From positions 342,938,254 to 343,002,253 of the forward strand of contig NC_081408.1 of assembly GCF_030272615.1 (NCBI RefSeq): 64,000 bases of DNA. The letters run 5' to 3'. Both the position numbers and the translations under genes were made by a program. This DNA comes from Cryptomeria japonica. Its lineage: Eukaryota > Streptophyta > Pinopsida > Cupressales > Cupressaceae. The notes under the pieces were generated by a model, which did not search any database, was not told the DNA's origin, and worked only from the letters and a program-made list of their open reading frames with translations. The stretch's first letter is position 1. Each line of letters opens with the position of its first letter. Positions 45,313-58,944 of the stretch are shown here, in pieces.

Positions 45313-47173
45313 TCAAAGAGCAACCATTTTTAAGACTACTAATTTTTTAATTTTTTAACTGACACATAGGTTATGCTCTTGCACTTTTGTTCTCAGTTTA
45401 GCGCCTTCACAAATTGAAACTTTAGCGCTATTGTCTATACTGTTGCTCTTTCGTGTTAAATAACGCTTATGTTTTCACACAGAGTAGAGCTATTGTAACA
45501 AAGAGTTGTAATAAAATTCCTTGTAACCGAAAACCAAAAATTTTAGGCTTGTAGAAGCCCACCAAAACATGCGGATTTTTCTAACTAATTATCTTTTGTG
45601 TAGGTTTTAACTAACCCCTACAATAGGATTTTTTTAGCAATTTTAGCTTAGGAAATAAATTTGTTCATATCGCTAACTTTGTCTTTCAAGTTAGGATAAA
45701 ATAAATTCATTTTCTTTTTTGGTTAAAATCAACTACACTCTCATTTGGAGTTTTAAAAAGAACCACATCTTTCATTTGGAGCTCTAAAAAAGAATCACAC
45801 TTGTTCAAAGTTAAAAAGAATCACAAAAACAAACACACAAAATTATTTTTTGCAAAGTTAGGAACAAATTCTTTTGGTGCTTAAAATTAACAAGGCAAAT
45901 TTTAGTTCTTGCATCAAACTAAAATTCACAATCAACACTTCATTTTGTGCAAGTTAAAAAGAATCCCCAATTTGTCAACATTGTTCTCAAATCGATTTAC
46001 TTCAAGCAAAACGTGCTCTTAATTCAGTTGACCAGGATTTCCAATTCCTAGATTACAACATATTTTGCCATTGAAGGATAAAAAGAACACCATGACTGTT
46101 GGAGCAACATCTCCAAATAGTTAGATCACATTGCAAATGATGAGTTAAAAAGAATAAGTGTCTTTTGTGTTTGGCACGCTTGTGCAGAATCTATAGAGTG
46201 GTCCTACTTCTAACACACACTATCCTCTCCCTTGGCTTTCGTTGTCCTAGGTGCAAGAGAAAAGTGTTAGTAACACTCAAAGTTTGTAATTTTAAGAGAG
46301 GCCTGCCAGGAGACACGTCACTCTTGGGAACGACCTCACGCAGTAAATCCTTCGGGCCGCTATAGAAATCAGGTGTGAGCAAAAGTTGTAGCCTTGGGTA
46401 TAGTTGTTCCTACAGTGTAACTTGCCGAAAGGACAAATGGGCCCCACCACAAGTTACAAGGCTCTTAAGTGAGTCACTGCAGAATGAACTTATGTCAAAA
46501 AACATCAAAAATTACTAAACAGCTTTATGTAGAAGCCCACTTGTTCTATTGATTGAGGATATTTGTGATAAATTTAGTGCAAGAGCATAGAAGGTTTTTC
46601 TCCCAAGATACTCACCATACATATTTCCTTGAGTAGAAACATAGCTTTTTGAAAGGTTACTTGTAGCTTGATAAAAGTGGTGACTCCCCCGTCATAGGGA
46701 TCATCTATTTGTTATGCTCGTGCAAGACTTAGTATATCACATCCTTGCCTACCATAGTGGGATTCATAAGGTATGTAGTACCAAAGTTGAAGAAATATCA
46801 AGATGTGGGCTGAAATTATCGCAACTAGCCATTTGACCTTAGGGATAAAAAGTGTTTGAAGTGTCTTCATTTTGTGTCAAGACTAGTGATAAACTGAGCC
46901 GACTTCAGGATTTTTGGAAAAACATACTCAAAAACATTTGAAAAGAAAGGGTCATAAAAAGTCCAAAGATTGGGTTGATCTAGACCCACACTTATTTGTG
47001 CATTTTGAGGCAACATTCTTTTGTTTGTGTGCTTGCTTTGTTTTCTTGTCAAAGAAAAATAAAAAATCAAATTCCAAAACAAGTATTCATCCAACACAGA
47101 ATTTTCAAAACATTTCCAAAATACCAACAAAGATAAAAAACAAAGTGCAAAACAACAAAAAGTATCAAACTAT
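45313..47173 (+). other. copy C leader
   Basis: About 1.86 kb. A weak, decayed AGCGCT array lies at 45370-45490, where few cores are exact. The rest aligns with the leader of copy B. No gene. Confidence 0.6.
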
Positions 47174-47500
47174 ATGACCATTCTTCACATCTTGAGAAAG
47201 AAGAATCTTCATCAACATATCAACTTGAAGAAAAGACCATTGAGCTCAAAGGTTTTATTAAAAGGAGGAAATTATTCTATCTTAATAGACAAATCTTTGT
47301 CTCTCATAGAACCTTCTTACGTCACATGCGTCTATATCTTCAAGGAAAAACAAACGAGTTTGATCAAGAGTCATTAAACCGCAGAGCTTTTACTCAATAT
47401 AGAGCTTTGAGTTATCATAAGAACAAGGGAGGCAAAATCAATCCTGCCTTCTTTCCAGACATTTGTATTTCTATTGAAGTTAACATTTCATTCATTCTCA
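47174..47500 (+). pseudogene. ORF1, frameshifted (copy C)
   Basis: Begins MTILHILRKKN as in A and B. The frame shifts near 47260, after which the matching part (MRLYLQGKTNEFD, YRALSYHKNKGGK) continues in another frame. The conserved VPFVTQ tail is lost. Confidence 0.65.
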
Positions 47501-47911
47501 CCATTCACACATCATCAATCCATTTCAACTCTCAAAACATCAAGAGGTTTTTGTCCTAAGTTCTCTTTCGATATTGCTTGAATCAAATACAACACATCAC
47601 TTTTTAGAGTGTCTCTACATCTAGGATAAACTCATCCTAAGAGGCATTTCTACGCAGGTTAAAACTAGTCTATGAGTGAATCCTCTCATTACTAGGTAGT
47701 TGGCTCTGTAACACATATCAGACCTCTCTAAACCTTAGCACATCAAACATTGTCAATCAAACACAACAAGCAATTCAAGAAAGGGATTTGGTCACATCTA
47801 CCTTTAGTGCTAGAGATCCATATGCAAAACACTCCACCAAACATTAATCTCTTCTTTCATCACCAACTCATCATCATTTTCGCCAAACTTCAACAACAAC
47901 CTATAAACAAA
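47501..47911 (+). other. spacer between ORF1 and gag (copy C)
   Basis: Conserved non-coding spacer as in A and B. Confidence 0.5.
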
Positions 47912-49690
47912 ATGGCTCAAACAAAATCAAGATCTAGATAACTAGAGATAGAGGAGGAAGAGGAGGAAAATCTCAATGAATTCCAAGAAGCCCTTGGAGG
48001 AAACCCAAATGATGAAAATCCAAGTACTCCTACTTCTGTAGCAATAGAAAGGGCACAACACAACCCTCTCTTTAATCGGTTTTTTGACGAAATACTCAAG
48101 AGCAATGTTGATGCTCAATTTTTAAGACTTGGTCAAGCGGGAGCCAAACTACCCTCTGATTTTGACATTGCACAACTAAGGCAAGCATCAGAATGCCAAA
48201 GTCGTAATGAGGATGAAAGAGGTCGAGATCACGTTAGATACAACCTTCATCAAGGAAATCCCCCACCTCCTCCTCCTCCAAATGACATTGACATGTTGCG
48301 ACAACAAGTCAATAATCTCGCCCAACAACTTCATAGTGGTGTGAAAACTAACTAGTTTTCACTTAATGATATTTGTTAGTAACCCTTTGATAGGAATCTA
48401 CATATGCCACCTTTTCTATGAGGGTTTGAAACACCTAAGTTTGGAAAGTATCGAGGAAAAGGAGACCCTCGGGATCATGTTAGAGAATTCCATTCAGCTT
48501 ACCTAGAAGTAGCATACGAGGACACATACCTAATGCGACTCTTTCCCCAAAGTTTGGGAGGAACAACCACATCATGGTTTTCCCGACTACAAGGTGGCAT
48601 TAGGATATTCGAAGAACTAGTCCAAAATTTTTTGACACATTACTCACACAACATTGAACGTGATATCACCATGAGTGATCTATGTAACACTAAGCAAAAA
48701 CCAAGAGAGCTATTTTCAGTTTTCCTACAATGACGGCGTCAAATGTCTAGCAAACGTTCTCTTCAAACAAGAACTCATGGAAATATTTATTTCCTTCTTA
48801 AATGAAGAAATGGAATTTCACTTAGACATGAAAGGCACAAAATCCTTCAATGACATGATCAGAAAAGGTTTAAAATGTGAGCGGGGTCTCATAAAAAAAG
48901 GGCTTATCAAGATATACAATGAGCCAAAGAATGGCCCTTACCCACGCTTCAATAGTGACAAGCCTAACTTCTGGAACAAAAACAAAAATGTCATCAATGA
49001 CAGGGTTGTGGATGCAAGGACTATCAAAAGTGCACAACCTATGGTCCACTTTGCGGGACAAAATCCCCCACTCAAGAATAACACAGTTGCTCCCCCAAAT
49101 CAAGGACACAATGTACCTCAAGAGGAACCTAGATAGCACCAACAAAATTTTAAACCAAAATGGACATACACTCCCTTAGGGGAACCTATTGAAACGGTGT
49201 TACGTCAGCTGGTTTCTCAAAATCTGGTGACCTTACCCAAAACATCAAATTAAAAACCTCAGGTCAAACCTTCATGGTGGAGGGATACTGAACATTGCGA
49301 TTTCCATCAAGGGAAAGGGCATAACACAAGCAATTGTCATAGATTGAAAGATCTTATTCAGGATCTTATTGACCGAGGTGAGATCGAAATCGAAGGACAC
49401 AGCCCAAAAACAACAAACAATTATCATCTCATGTTCAAAAATCCACTTCCATCACAAGCTCAAAGGGGTCCTTCCACTTCAGGGTGAGACATGGATACCA
49501 CTGATTATACGTAAGCCGCATATAATTACATTGTGAATCACCTATATGATGCCAATGAAAAAATTGAAACTATTACCATCAAAAATCCTAGCTCCACCTG
49601 CAATGTTGTTACACGTCGCGACAAGATTACCATAAAAGCATCTCCACAAGGCACCCCATCTATCCCAAAGCAGTATAACCTTGTGGAATA
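47912..49690 (+). pseudogene. gag (copy C)
   Basis: Starts ATG 47912 (MAQTKSRSR) with a stop at about 47939. The capsid region (DTYLMRLFPQSLGGTTTSWFSRL) is open at 48533-48733. An 8-bp deletion near 48755 shifts the frame, which then continues as FHLDMKGTKSFNDM. The knuckle (CDFHQGKGHNTSNC) is near 49300. Further stops are near 49134, 49250 and 49688. Confidence 0.88.
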
Positions 49691-50860
49691 GTTAGACAAA
49701 ACGCCCGCACTAATATCTATCTTAGAGCTATTATGCCTATCCCCATCTAATAAAACCATCTTGGATCAAGCTCTCCAAGAGGTGTCAATACCTACAAACC
49801 TAAATACAGATCAATTCCAAGGCATGGTTGGAAATCTAAGGTCATCACCTTGTCTCACTTTCTCTGAAAGTGACAATACATCTTTCTATCAACCTCATAA
49901 TGCCTCACTCCACATTGAAAGATTTATCAATCAACATAGGATCAAGCGAGTCTTGATCGACAATGGAGCAAGCCTGAATATCTGTAAACTACAATTAGTC
50001 ACAACATTGGAATATGCATTTGAATCAGTGGATCACCGCAAGAAGATAACAATCAAAGTGTTGGTGTAAATAATTATTCATCTTGGATATTATTACACTT
50101 ACTTAAGTTTACTTAGGAAATGCATTTCATAGTAGTTTGGGTATGAGACACTTGGGTGTTGTGCCACATTGGGATAGTGTGTGTAGGAGAATTTCCACCT
50201 TTTATGGTGTTGATCTTGTTGTTACACTCCACATTCAGTGGGTGATCCACCTCATGTGGACTATTATATTGTTTCTCCTACCTACCCACACCTATTTCCT
50301 ACCTACCCTTGTTTCTTATTGAGCCGCATGTCATGTTTGTGTGCTCACATATCCATAAGCCTTACCTATATAAGCAGGCTCATCTACATTGTATGTAAAT
50401 TTGAACAATTGATCATTTATCTATTTATGAGAATACAGTTTATTCTTATCCTATATTTTGTCTCTCTATTGTACTTTTCATTGAGCTCTTGATCTTGGCA
50501 AAATCTCACACAAAGCCTATGATGATGCAGAGCATTCATCCAAAGGAGTTGTTGTGCTACCAATCGGAGTGGGCCTCATGATGAAACACATCATATGTCA
50601 AGTTCTGGACCTTCCTCTACCATATAATTTATTATTAGGAAGACCTTAGATACATGCCATGCAAACCGTTCTATCCACCTAACATCAGTGTATCAAGTTC
50701 CTACATAATGGTGTAAAAATTACAATCCTGGGAGATGCAAATCCCTTTGCATATTGTCATAATATAAATCATCATCCAGAGATTACCATTCCCAACAACA
50801 GAGAAGCCATCCCATCCACATCATATGTAAGTCCAACCTTTCCAGTTCAAACACCACTAT
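49691..50860 (+). pseudogene. protease region interrupted by a solo LTR (copy C)
   Basis: The active site VLIDNGASLNIC has Asp at about 49959. The frame is cut after 50058 by a 452-bp LTR and resumes at 50511 with the expected residues. LLGRP follows near 50633, with a stop directly after it. Confidence 0.85.
50059..50510 (+). mobile_element. solo LTR of a different element
   Basis: 452 bp with TGTTGGTGTAAATA at the start and AAATCTCACA at the end, flanked by the direct repeat CAAAG (50054-50058 and 50511-50515). CCTATATAAGCAGG at about 50366-50380 looks like its TATA box. It has no internal domain, so it is a solo LTR left by recombination, or a very small non-autonomous element. The TGTTGG start is common in Ty1/copia LTRs, but the family is not certain. 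Confidence 0.9.
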
Positions 50861-50882
50861 ACCCAAGCAAGAGAAGCTAAAA

Positions 50883-52372
50883 ATGAAAATGGCAGAGGAA
50901 GGACCTGGGGAGTACAATCTCAGCCAACTCTTTTGTGTTGGGCAACTACCCACTTCTCCTAGAACTCATGGTAAACCTCAATGGTTACTTCAAACACCAC
51001 TGGTCAAGCCAACATGCACTTTGATGCCTTTTATCCTTGGAAAGAGTCAAGAAGAAGATACCAAAGATGAGGACTTGGCAGAATGGATCTATAAAGATCC
51101 TATCACCACAAAAATCCTACAAGATAAGCTTCCCATGGATCAATATGAAAAGGCCTTCTCATTATGCAAAGAATGGGTTATGATGGTCAAAGTTCTTTGG
51201 GCACTTACAAGCAAGGACGACATGAGCCGATACAACCAGAATTAAAGCCCAAAGATAACATAGGATTAGGCTTTCAAAAGGAGATCCTGCCTAAGCTTAG
51301 ATTCAAAGGGAAACCCAACAAACCTCTATATCAGCTTACTACAACCATAAAGAGGTCACCTTTGATTATATTAGCAGCACCACACACCATAGCAACTACA
51401 CCATTGAGGCTAGAAATCCCAGCAAAACCATCCACAACACCAATCATCCCACCCATCAAACCAGTGACCCCATCAACAGCAACCATAACATCAATAGCAC
51501 CATTAGCAGCAACAACTATATCAGAATACCCAACAATATCAACAACACTGGAAAATCTAGTAGAAGAAGCAAAGTCAACAACACCAATACTCCTCGTATT
51601 GGATTCACTGATCCCAATAATCCTACCTGCAACACCAATCATTCCTTCTATCCAAGTACATTAGCCAATCACACCTACAATGTTTGACTCAAAGGATATC
51701 CCGGTATGGTATAGCAATCGGATCCTAGAAAGCGACTCAGAGACTGACTCACATGAGTGGGAATTTGATTCAGTACATCTAAATACTTCAGATGAGGAAG
51801 ACACATCACCCCTTCCACCTCACAAAGAAATCCATGTTTATGGAGAAGCATAGATTAAAACCTCTTGGGTTCTTGAACTGGAAACATCTTCCACAGACTC
51901 TACGTCACATCCTACGCCCTATTCTGATAGGGAGAGTACCATCAACAACCTTCACCACAACGTCTTGACCCTCACTAACACATCTTATGAAATTAACTTG
52001 ACCGATGAGGTAATGCCCATCATCCATCCCGAACTCATTGAATGGAACCAACCTAATCCCCCATGTCTTGACCATTTCTAAAATGGTGAGGCAATCATTG
52101 ACTTTTTGGAACTAAGGAATAACATACCAAGTGGGGATCACAAAGCCAGATTCACCATTGAACTTAATGGCGTAGCATACTTTGGGGTGGATGCCAAACC
52201 TTTCATCTACAAAAATATAACAATAAAACATGGATCTTCCAATGAAAACCACACTATGGCACTGTTTGATCTCACAAAAGTAAAAAGAAAGAGCATATCC
52301 AACGGTGAAAACCTCTCTAAGGCACCTGAGGATGAAAGCTTTGACATTCTCCCCTCTAGTGCACAACAGTAA
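50883..52372 (+). pseudogene. G-patch domain and linker (copy C)
   Basis: MGYDGQSSLGTYKQGRHEP and GLGF, ending at about 51274, show the G-patch. A one-base loss near 51150 separates its first glycines from the rest. A Thr/Pro/Ile-rich linker and the acidic segment follow, with stops near 51662, 51851 and 52370. Confidence 0.75.
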
Positions 52373-52378
52373 TGATCA

Positions 52379-53390
52379 ATGATTCTCATCAAAGAGACAA
52401 AAGAATACAACATGGGGACTCTTGAAACTCCTCACCACATACACCTGACATCTCTTTTAACTCCAGAGGAACAACCTAAGTTTGTCGAATTCTTTCAGAA
52501 GTGTCAGATCAATTTTGCATGGTCATATGTAGACATGCCTGGTCTTGATCCTAATTTTGTCATGCATCACCTCACCGCAACAGAAGGAGCCAAACCTGTC
52601 AAGCAGAAGCTTTGCAAGATGCATCCCCAGATTGTGGTACTAGTCAAAGCAAAACTTAAGAAACTCCTGGATGTTGGTTTTATTCAACCAATTGATTATG
52701 CAAATTGGATCTCCAACATTGTACCTATTGGCAAACCAAATGGGGGCATCCGTATCTGTACTTACTTCAGAGATCTGAACAAAGCATGTCCTAAAGATGA
52801 CTTCCCCCTACCAAACATTGAAATGATCATGGACCTAACAACAGGACATGCCATGCTTTCACTCATGGATGGCTTTTCAGGGTAAAACCAAATAAAGATC
52901 GCACCAGAGGATCAACATAAGATGACCTTCACATGTCCATGGGGAACATACTGATGAAATGTAATGCCTTTTGGTCTAAAGAATGTAGGAGCGACCTATC
53001 AAATAGCAATGAACATCATCGTTCATGAAATAATGCATACCATAATGGAAGATTATGTTGATGACTTATTGGCAAAATCACTAACAAGAGAAGGTCATCT
53101 AGAAATATTAGAGAAAATCTTTGACAGACTAGAACAATATCATGTTCGACTCAACCCAAAGAAATGTGTCTTTGGAGCAACCTCAAGGAAGCTTCTAGGA
53201 TACATTGTCTCAAGCAAAGGTATTGAGGTTGATCCTGCAAAGGTCAAAGCAATCATGGACATGCCACCTCCGAAGAACATTAGTCAGCTAAGGACATTAC
53301 AAGGGTGGCTACAATCCATCCGAAGATTCATTGCACAACTAGCAAATAAGTGTCACCCCTTTACACACTTATTACACAAGAACATCTGCT
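52379..53390 (+). pseudogene. reverse transcriptase (copy C)
   Basis: MPGLDPNF, NGGIRICTYFRDLNKAC (one catalytic Asp of the TDF motif is Tyr here), MPFGLKNVGATYQ, and YVDD at 53054-53065. Stops lie between 52885 and 52960. The loss of that Asp would by itself abolish activity. Confidence 0.9.
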
Positions 53391-53394
53391 TTCA

Positions 53395-54250
53395 ATGGGA
53401 TACCAGATGCCAACAAGAATTCCAAATGCTTAAAGACTATCTCATGAATACACCATTATTGATCCCACCAGATCCGAGTAGACCTCTATTGCTCTATATT
53501 TCAGCAACAAATATAGCATTGGGAATATTGTTGGCTCAACACAATGCAAAAGCGAAAGAGTGGGATGTTTACAACGTCTCTCGCACACTGGTCGGCTATG
53601 AACTCAATTACACACCTATTGGGCGAGCTTTCTTAGCAATAATCTTGGCAGCCACTAAACTGAGACACTATCTGTTAACACATAAAGTATAACTCATTGC
53701 CAAAATTGATCCACTAAAGTACTTACTCAGCAAAGCAGCATTGACAGGCCGCTTGGCCAAATGGGTGATGATTCTCAGTGAATTTGACATCTAGTATGTG
53801 AACCGTAAGGCTATTAAGGGCTAAGTTATTGCAGATCAGTTAGCCGATGCACCCCTCACAGGTGATCATCCTCTTGTTTCCAATTTTCCAGATGAAGAGA
53901 TCTTCATGATCACAACAGCACAACCATGGAAACTATACTTTGATGGTTCATAAATGAGGCATGGCTTGGGGGTAGGCATTCTGTTTATCACACCTCAAGG
54001 TGACAACATCCCAAAGTCTTACAGGCTCACATTTCCATGCACAAACAACATAGAAGAATATGAGGCCTTGATCACAGGACTCAGACTAGCCATACAATGG
54101 AAATTAAAAGAGCTACAAATGTATGGCGACTCCCAACTAGTCATACGACAAGTAACTGATGAATATCAGACCAAGGATGATAAGTTCATGTCGTACAAGC
54201 AAATGGTGGACAAATTAAAAGCATCATTTACTATTATCACCTTTGAGTAG
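53395..54250 (+). pseudogene. RNase H and archaeal-type RNase H (copy C)
   Basis: The first unit has YISATNIALGILLAQ. The second has YFDGS followed by a stop near 53951, EEYEALITGLRLA, and YGDSQLVIRQ. A stop lies at about 53690 and others between 53790 and 53830. Confidence 0.86.
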
Positions 54251-54283
54251 ATACCCAGAGATTGGAATCGAGTTGTTGACGCT

Positions 54284-55677
54284 ATGGCTACCATTGCATC
54301 TCTCCTAGATCTTCCTCATAATTCAACACGCTATGAGTTCTTGGTAGAACAACTTTGGATTCCTGCTTATGATATCCCTGAATCCGAGATGATATACCAC
54401 CTTGTCGATTCTGAATCCCAATGGTATGGTGAGTTCTACACCTACCTCTGTGATCACACACTTCCTCCTAACCAATCAAATAACCAACGTAAAACCTTCA
54501 TTTGCCAAACCGCTCGATATACCATTATTGTTGAAACCCTATATCGATGCAGTCTTGATGGTACTCTCCTTCGATGTTTGGAACATGATGAGATAACAAA
54601 GGCCTTGGAAGAGGTACATGAAGGAATTTGTGGAACTCATGCAAGTGGCCTGTCCCTAGCAAAGAAATCATACACGCTAGATACTATTGGTTGTCTATGG
54701 AAAAAGACTCCTATTATTTTGTTAGAAAATGCAAGAAATGCCAAATTCATGAAGACCTGATACATGCACCAGCACAGGAATTGCAACCAATCACAACACC
54801 ATGGCCCTTTTGTCAATGGGGACTTGACCTTGTGGGTAAAATTCATCCAGCTTCATCCAATGACCACAAATTCATTATTACAGCCACCGAATACTTCACA
54901 AAGTGGATCAAAGTTGTTCCACTTACCGAAGTCACCAGTAAGCATATCGCCTCATTCATCCTTAATTACATCATCTGCCGGTATGGTGTACCCATGTCCA
55001 TCATCACAGATAACGATCTTCCTTTCAAGAATTAGGATGTCTATGAACTTTGTGATAAGTTTCACATCCAACACCACTTTTCCACTCCCTATTACCCACA
55101 AGGAAATGGTCAAGCCGAAGCATCGAACAAGAACATATTGAGAATCCTCAAGAAGACAATCAATGATGTCGGCCGTGATTGGCATATTCAATTAAATCCA
55201 GCACTATGGGCGTATCGAACTAGCATTCGAACTCCTACACGTGCAACTCCTTACTCATTGATCTATGGCGCATAAGCCATCCTTCCTATTGAAGTTTAAA
55301 TACCATCTCTACGGGTTTCCTTGCATAATCTCATTGATGATGAAGCATACAGAGTCTCACGTCTCCAATATTTAGAGCTATTTGATGAGAAACGACAAGC
55401 TACATACAATCACCTCAAAGCCTATCAACAACGCATGAGCAGAAGCTATAATCATCGAGTTAGACCTTGCACATTTGAGGTAGTTGATCTTGTTCTTCGA
55501 GAGAATCCTCATAACCAACCAAACAAAGAACATCAGGGAAAGTTTGAATCAAACTGGTCAGGTCCATATGTTATCATTGTTGTATTTGGGTTTGGGGCAT
55601 ATCAGTTGGCTACTTCAGAAGGAGAACCGCTAGCAGATCTGATCAACAACATGCACCTCAAACGGTTTTATACGTAA
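54284..55677 (+). pseudogene. integrase (copy C)
   Basis: The zinc module, GLDLVGK, TDND and GQAEASN motifs are all present, so the DDE residues remain. A frameshift near 54665 and stops at about 55035, 55273 and 55297 break it. At the codon where A and B share a TGA, this copy has CGA. It ends HLKRFYT at 55677. Confidence 0.9.
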
Positions 55678-57786
55678 GTTGTCCAGAGCATCAGGCTCCC
55701 ATACATACCAGAAAAACACCAAAAACATTCAGATAAATGTCCTGAAGAAAAAAACAAAAAAATCAAAATAGTAAAGAAAAATCATGCATCCAAACGGTGA
55801 ACAACCACTCTGGTGGCACCATGGGTAAGTATGATGGTGAAAAACTAGCAAACAAGCGCCACTCGTAAAGGTTATGGCTCCGTTGTCTTTTAGACTTGTT
55901 GCAATCACATTCATTGCATCCACTCATCCATTAGTCAAACCATGGCTTGTTATTGATCTGCAATCAAGGATAGTACTTCATGCATCTTGCATCCCGCTTT
56001 TTCATAGTCATATCTAAATTGGGGGCAATGCCCTTAATCTAGTTGATGGAAGTGGATTCTACATTACTTTTAACTCATTGAGTTTTTCATTCTAAACTGT
56101 CTCACAAAACTCCAAAAATATTCAAAACAATCATCAAAATACCAAAAACATTGGAAAAATATCTCACAAAATCCAAAAACATCAAAAAACATCAAACAAA
56201 CAAAATCATGGTAACACCTTGTACATATGTTTTTCCAAGTAGATACCAAGCAAACATTCTGAAATACTCAAACAATGACCACTTATCACATCAACCAAAC
56301 AATCAACATCAAAAATGCAAAACTGTCTTCACAAGGATGCATTCTTCCTTACCAAAACAAAGACAAGATGACATTTTCTTTGACAAGAAAATTTTGTTTA
56401 ACCTATCAAATACTTGGTTGATTTGTAGGTTATTTATTCATTTAAATTAGGTTCCTACACTACTCTGGGATATCCACAAGTGATTAGAGTGGTCGGGATG
56501 GTTCCTAAGCAATTGTTTGTATGTCTTCTGCGAATTATTCTAATGAAGTTCTGGGGCATGTACTAATGGTATCTACGTGGGAAGTTCCCTAAGCTACGTG
56601 ATCTTATGTAAAATACAGTCATGGTTCGCTACGACTTGCTGACTACAATGTATACCTCGACCATATGAGTATGAACCATTATGGAGGGTCCATATTCTTT
56701 ATTTATTTATGCTGCTTGCTTGCAGGTACAATGCTCCATCCTTGGTTCCTACTGCCTCATCCAAGATTGATACTATCATGCTCAATAATGAAAATAAAGC
56801 ACTATGAATCATTATTTCACCTCATCTGTATATATTGCATTCTGTTGCATTCCATCCATCCATACATTCATAAATAGCTGCATATCATTCATACATAGTA
56901 ATGACAATGGATACTCTATTTTCCTCTTCTTCCATAGGAATGAGTCATAGTTCCTCTATTTCTTCTATCTAACATCGAACCCCCCTCACCATCCCCATCT
57001 CGATCATCAACATCATCATAATCCCTTCATCAATTCTCATCAACCCAATCAAGCCACGTTCATCACCATCCATCTCTAACATGAGGGGTTGCATTTCCCA
57101 TCCTCAATCATCCCAATCAAGCAAGTTACTCTATCTGCATAGGCACGCCGACTCACACACACCTAGACTATCAATAGATACTCTGATTAAGTATCTTCGG
57201 GTCTCAATGGGTAATCGATCATGGCACACCTAGACTACAACAGGCATTTCTCATAATGACCTAGTCTCAACAGGACTGCTATGATTCACCACAACCAACC
57301 CACAACACGCACACTATCAATTTCTCAATCATTCCAACACTTTGATTCAGTTACTCAGACTTTATCTTGTCCAATTAAACAAATGACATCAACTGTCATG
57401 CTTTGACTCGACTAGAGCAATTAAACTGATTGCACTAGATTGTCCAACCAATTTTGATCAATTGTACAATATCAATCAAAAGCACAACACCATATTTGCA
57501 CTGTATCTCCTGCATAACCTATGGGTACTCACTAGCTTGCCATTTCTCTGTATTCACTCTGTTTTCTTCCATTCTTTCACCATTATTGCTAATTTCTTAT
57601 ATTCTACCTCTCCTCCACTTCTCGTTCTTTTTTGAGAGATCGTCTGATTTTTCAAAACATTTCGGCCCATCTCTTGAGGGGGCATACCACCCACTAAATT
57701 AACATTTATGAGACATATTTCTTCAAACCTATTTTTCTTTCTTTGAAACGACACGATAAAACCACACTGTCTCAAAGAGGGGCAAA
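55678..57786 (+). other. 3' region of copy C, without the antisense gene
   Basis: It matches the start of the A/B spacer to about 56880, then jumps to the block before the PMD ORF (from about 57150, 'atcttcgggtctcaa'). The PMD ORF and most of the spacer are therefore absent, about 4.5 kb compared with copy A. The AGCGCT array is replaced by unrelated AT-rich sequence. The PPT is at 57773-57786. Confidence 0.8.
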
Positions 57787-58944
57787 TGTAGTCACATAAA
57801 TCTTTCCACTTAATTAAATGAATATTTAGTATTTATTTGATTATTTAACCATCAATCAATAATTAATTAAATTTATATTTAATTAATTCATCTTAACCCT
57901 CTTCTCCTATTAATTAAATAAATTATTCAATTTATTTGAATTTAAATTCACTTAACCAAATTCAGACCATTAATCAAATAAATAAATCATATTTATTTAA
58001 TTAAATCTTCTCTCACATTTAAATAAATTAATATTTATTTAAATCTCCCAAAATCCCATCTCTCACATTTAAATAAATTAACATTTATTTAAATCACCTT
58101 TATCCTCCACCCACTTACATTTTCCTACAAATGCAAGTTGCACAACTATTTTAAATAAATAAATTATTTATTTAAAATCCTATTTATCCTCACCCACTTG
58201 AAACCTTTAATGGCTTCCCTTAAAGTCTTCAAACTTAATGGCTTCCTTCTAGAGTCTTCTCAAGCTTTAATGGTTTCCCTTAAAGTCTTCAAACTCAATG
58301 GCTTCCTTCTAGAGTCTTCTTAAGCCTTTAATGATTTCCCTTAAAATCTTCAAACTTAATGGCTTCTTTCTAGAGTCTTCTTAAGCCTTTAATGGTTTCC
58401 CTCAAAGTCTTCAAGCATTTAATGTTTTATCTTCCTTTTTCTCATGTAAATAAATTAAGATTTATTTAAATAAAATCCAAAATTCACATTCACATTTAAA
58501 TAAATTAATATTTATTTAAATATCTATCCAAATGCAAATTACACCATTTAATTGAAATAAATGATTTTATTTTAATTGAAAATCCCAAAATTCCTCCCAC
58601 TTGCATTCTCCTACAAAATCCACTTGCATGCCTAAATCCCTTCTAGAATCTTCTAACTCCTTCTAATTAGCCTAATCCTATCCTAATCATTGTCACATCC
58701 TAAATAAAAGGAAGTCACTTCTCAAAAACCTCCAAAGTCTTAAATAACCATTAAAGGTTTTATGTCTTCAAATGGTTAACCTCTAAAGTCTTCCAAACTA
58801 TTAAAGGCTCTTACATAACCATTTATGGTTAACTCACATTTTACCTTTGGTTAAAGACTTTCCTCTTACTTAACCATCCTTTTGACTCATGGGTCTCTTC
58901 AAATCATTTATTTCTTTGACTAAGGTAACCATTTAACCCTTGGG
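57787..58944 (+). repeat. copy C 3' LTR, truncated
   Basis: Matches 43461-44630 of the 5' LTR, including the 60-bp repeats. It ends at about 58944 after 'ccatttaaccctt'; roughly 660 bp of the LTR are missing. Confidence 0.88.

Larger units (their letters stand above)
43461..58944 (+). mobile_element. Ty3/gypsy Tat-type element, copy C
   Basis: Plus-strand copy with 5' LTR 43461-45292, PBS 45295-45312, leader, ORF1, Gag-Pol, PPT and a truncated 3' LTR from 57787. It lacks the antisense PMD ORF and the 3' AGCGCT array. It carries a solo LTR at 50059-50510. Gag-Pol has many stops and at least three frameshifts. The target-site duplication cannot be tested because the 3' LTR end is missing. Confidence 0.92.
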
